Shown piece after piece: positions 61,978 to 64,000 of a stretch of 64,000 nucleotides of DNA. Within the stretch, counting starts at the first letter, position 1. Each line of letters starts with the position of its first letter. The position numbers were made by a program, and so were the translations under genes. This DNA is from CAJXSD01 sp964633145 (GTDB lineage Bacteria; Pseudomonadota; Alphaproteobacteria; Rhodobacterales; Rhodobacteraceae), in assembly GCA_964633145.1 (NCBI GenBank), contig CAZWFE010000008.1, forward strand, positions 7,034-71,033, read 5' to 3'. Under the pieces are notes generated by a model. That model saw only the letters and a list, made by a program, of their open reading frames with translations. It searched no databases and was not told the DNA's origin.

Positions 61978-63378
61978 ATGAAACTTTTCGTTCCCGAACC
62001 CGCCATTACCTTGTACGAACACGGCTTTGACGACCACGACCTGCTTGACCGCAAAGCCCAAGGGCAACAACTGTCCAACCTTGTCGAAAATATTTCCGAC
62101 CCGATGGTCATCGCATTGGATGGTGAATGGGGCAGCGGAAAAACCGTATTCCTGAAATGCTGGGTCGGGGAACATTTGAAGACAAAAACGCATCAGGCAC
62201 AAACCATCTATTTCGATGCCTTTGAACATGATTTCATGAATGATCCACTGATTGCGTTGATTGGGGCGATTGATGCCCGCTTGCCAAAGGATGATGAAAA
62301 CAAACATCTGGAAAAACTGAAAAAAGTGGCCCCATGGCTGGCGCGCACGGGGTTTCGGGGTGCGCTGGCCTATGCGACGGCGGGCGCAACCGAAATTGCA
62401 GGACCTATGGTTGATGCCGCTATAAACACGATCAGCGGTGCAGCAGACAAACAAATTGATCAATTTTGGCAACAAGAACGCCAGAAACAACAGTCGTTAC
62501 AGGACTTCAAGGACGCCTTGACCGAACTGGCCCAAGATCAAAAACTGATCATCGTCATAGACGAACTGGACCGCTGTCGCCCAGATTTCGCGCTGTCGAT
62601 GCTGGAAATCCTAAAACACCTGTTTCACGTCCCCAACGTCCACTTTGTGTTGGGCGTTAACCTGACCGCCTTGGAACATTCCGTCCACGCCCGCTATGGC
62701 GCAGGAATTGATGCAGGCAGGTATTTGAAAAAGTTCTACAACCTTACTCAAAATTTAAATGAATCCTCTTTCTCAAATCTTTCCCACTTGCGATATGAAG
62801 TCCTCAGTTTGCCCAAAACAAAAATAGAGAGTTATTTTAGAAACGCATTTATATCTTTAGGTTATGAGATTAAGGAATTTCCTCTTGATCCAGAAAGTTT
62901 AATGTGGACCACAATGCACACTATTTTGGCAAGAACCGGGTTAATACAAAAACTTTCTTATCGGGATATCAACACGATTTGCACGCACACTTCACTATTA
63001 TTGCAGGCTAAGTCAAGTTTTGGGGTGTACCTGAAATTGCTTGCGGCTTTCAATATATTGAGGACTGTGGATCCACGTCTATTCCGAAGCGCAATGAAAT
63101 TTGAAGCCAACAGCGAAAAAATTTTAGAAACTCTTGGGCTGAATAATTTAGAAGCCAGCGAAGCTTCTGAAGATGATGAACTAAGCTTTTTTGTTTTATC
63201 AATTGTCGGTTTTTTTCACGATGATCCTCTGTCTGTTTTGGATTCGAATGAAATAGAAAGATTTGAACAAGCCTTTTTTAAGCTTAAAGGCCCTAGCGCA
63301 AAACGTATGAAGGAACTTGCTATTTTTGAGAACATTGAAGTGCCGCTGCGCACAATAAACGTTACCTGCTTGCAATGA
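61978..63378 (+). CDS. KAP-family P-loop NTPase, mosaic gene
   Basis: 466 residues. Walker A ALDGEWGSGKTVFLKC (about 45-60), FDAFEHDFMNDPL, a helical insert, and the KAP Walker B IIVIDELDRCRPDFALSMLE; then HFVLGVNLTALEHSV. These define the KAP family that includes PifA-like phage-exclusion proteins. Base composition breaks at about 62735: 31 of 60 bases are G/C at 62581-62640, but 14 of 60 at 62821-62880. The frame stays open. The AT-rich 214-residue C-terminal part thus looks acquired. Anti-phage function is inferred only from the family. Confidence 0.85.
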   Translation: MKLFVPEPAITLYEHGFDDHDLLDRKAQGQQLSNLVENISDPMVIALDGEWGSGKTVFLKCWVGEHLKTKTHQAQTIYFDAFEHDFMNDPLIALIGAIDARLPKDDENKHLEKLKKVAPWLARTGFRGALAYATAGATEIAGPMVDAAINTISGAADKQIDQFWQQERQKQQSLQDFKDALTELAQDQKLIIVIDELDRCRPDFALSMLEILKHLFHVPNVHFVLGVNLTALEHSVHARYGAGIDAGRYLKKFYNLTQNLNESSFSNLSHLRYEVLSLPKTKIESYFRNAFISLGYEIKEFPLDPESLMWTTMHTILARTGLIQKLSYRDINTICTHTSLLLQAKSSFGVYLKLLAAFNILRTVDPRLFRSAMKFEANSEKILETLGLNNLEASEASEDDELSFFVLSIVGFFHDDPLSVLDSNEIERFEQAFFKLKGPSAKRMKELAIFENIEVPLRTINVTCLQ

Positions 63379-63507
63379 ATTACAAGACTTGCTTTCAAAG
63401 CGCTCATCACGCGGACCGCCATGAAGCATACCTAAAATAAACTCCCATTGCCCCGAACGCCGCCATCCGCTATCTAGGCACAAACCAGAAATTCAGGAGC
63501 ATTTCAC

Positions 63508-64000
63508 ATGGCAGCCTATCAATACGTCTATCACATGCAGGGCGTGTCCAAAACTTATCCCGGTGGGAAAAAGTGTTTCGAAGATATCCACCTGTCCTTC
63601 TTACCCGGTGTGAAAATCGGTGTTGTCGGTGTCAACGGCGCGGGTAAATCGACGTTGATGAAAATCATGGCCGGCATGGACAAGGATTTCACCGGCGAAG
63701 CATGGTCCGCCGAGGGCGCCAAGGTCGGTTACCTGCCACAGGAACCCAAGCTGGATGAAACCCTAACCGTGCGCGAAAACGTCATGCTGGGCGTCGCCGA
63801 GAAAAAGGCGATCCTTGATCGTTATAACGAATTGGCGATGAATTATTCCGATGAAACGGCCGACGAAATGGCCGCATTACAGGACCAGATCGACGCCGAA
63901 AACCTGTGGGATCTGGACAGCCAGATTGATGTTTCAATGGAGGCTCTGCGCTGCCCCCCTGATGATGCGATGCCTGCGAACCTGTCGGGCGGTGAACGCC
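63508..64000 (+). CDS. ettA: Energy-dependent translational throttle protein EttA (5' part)
   Basis: 164 codons are visible and the rest lies beyond base 64000. First ABC domain of an ABC-F protein: MAAYQYVYHMQGVSKTYPGG, Walker A GVVGVNGAGKSTLMK, the arm region and signature start NLSGGER. Binds the ribosome E site. The ATG at 63508 follows AGGAGC. Confidence 0.93.
   Translation, partial: MAAYQYVYHMQGVSKTYPGGKKCFEDIHLSFLPGVKIGVVGVNGAGKSTLMKIMAGMDKDFTGEAWSAEGAKVGYLPQEPKLDETLTVRENVMLGVAEKKAILDRYNELAMNYSDETADEMAALQDQIDAENLWDLDSQIDVSMEALRCPPDDAMPANLSGGER

Noticed and set aside
62735..63378. The AT-rich part as a separate gene or a frameshifted fragment
   Set aside because: The frame continues without a stop from the NTPase core, and no ribosome site or start is visible at the break.

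Overview
The window looks like chromosomal DNA of a marine-type alphaproteobacterium of the Rhodobacterales (Roseobacter group). The evidence is a MipZ division ATPase, class I lysyl-tRNA synthetase, a ChrR/RpoE singlet-oxygen pair matching Rhodobacter sphaeroides residue for residue at its metal ligands, the alphaproteobacterial form of HisRS, and many families typical of this order (DUF2125, DUF4864, DUF1365, NDUFS4-like ETC subunit, beta-helix tail-fibre-like protein). Genus is not assigned. Coding density is high. I see no tRNA, rRNA, insertion sequence, integrase or CRISPR array.

Layout: 0-1.4 kb hisS (minus, cut by the left edge). 1.5-3.7 kb an SDR gene overlapping an iron-sulfur cryptochrome/photolyase. 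3.7-5.5 kb an exported protein of about 19 MORN repeats and slyX. 5.6-7.4 kb leuA, preceded by a leucine-rich leader peptide and RNA pairings that look like an attenuator. 7.4-10.2 kb a minus-strand cluster: nitrilase, infA, maf, RNase E/G. 10.3-14.7 kb a receiver-like small protein, then arylesterase tesA divergent from a ybbA/ybbP-type ABC exporter. 14.8-19.4 kb IMPase, methyltransferase, EF-hand protein, aldehyde dehydrogenase, 1-Cys peroxiredoxin. 19.5-22 kb a dimethylglycine/sarcosine dehydrogenase-like flavoenzyme. 22.3-27.9 kb the rod-shape operon mreBCD-mrdA-rodA, translationally coupled to a hydroxyacid dehydrogenase. 28.9-33 kb a phosphatase, two saccharopine-dehydrogenase-type genes and a soluble globin-coupled chemoreceptor. 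33-38.5 kb the ChrR/sigma-E locus: rpoE-chrR face a four-gene operon (FAD oxidoreductase, DUF1365, MFS, SDR) across a short intergenic region with two similar promoter candidates. 38.5-46.4 kb metabolic genes (IMPase, PmbA, DUF2125, SDR, enoyl-CoA hydratase, HNH protein, flavoprotein, two GSTs). 46.5-50.4 kb mutL-rmuC-mipZ. 50.4-57 kb a TPP enzyme, the NDUFS4-like gene, uvrB and the beta-helix protein. 57-64 kb DUF4864, lysS, terB, dacB, nadD, a KAP-family NTPase with an abrupt base-composition break, and the start of ettA.

How genes work together: several units bear on light and oxidative damage (cryptochrome/photolyase, sigma-E/ChrR, peroxiredoxin, UvrB, MutL), and a large block builds the cell wall and shape (mreBCD, PBP2, RodA, DacB, MipZ). 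I did not find a clear multi-gene new system. The best leads are the leuA leader with its alternative pairings, the mosaic KAP NTPase, the exported MORN protein, the candidate gene-transfer-agent tail fibre, and the divergent sigma-E promoter region.
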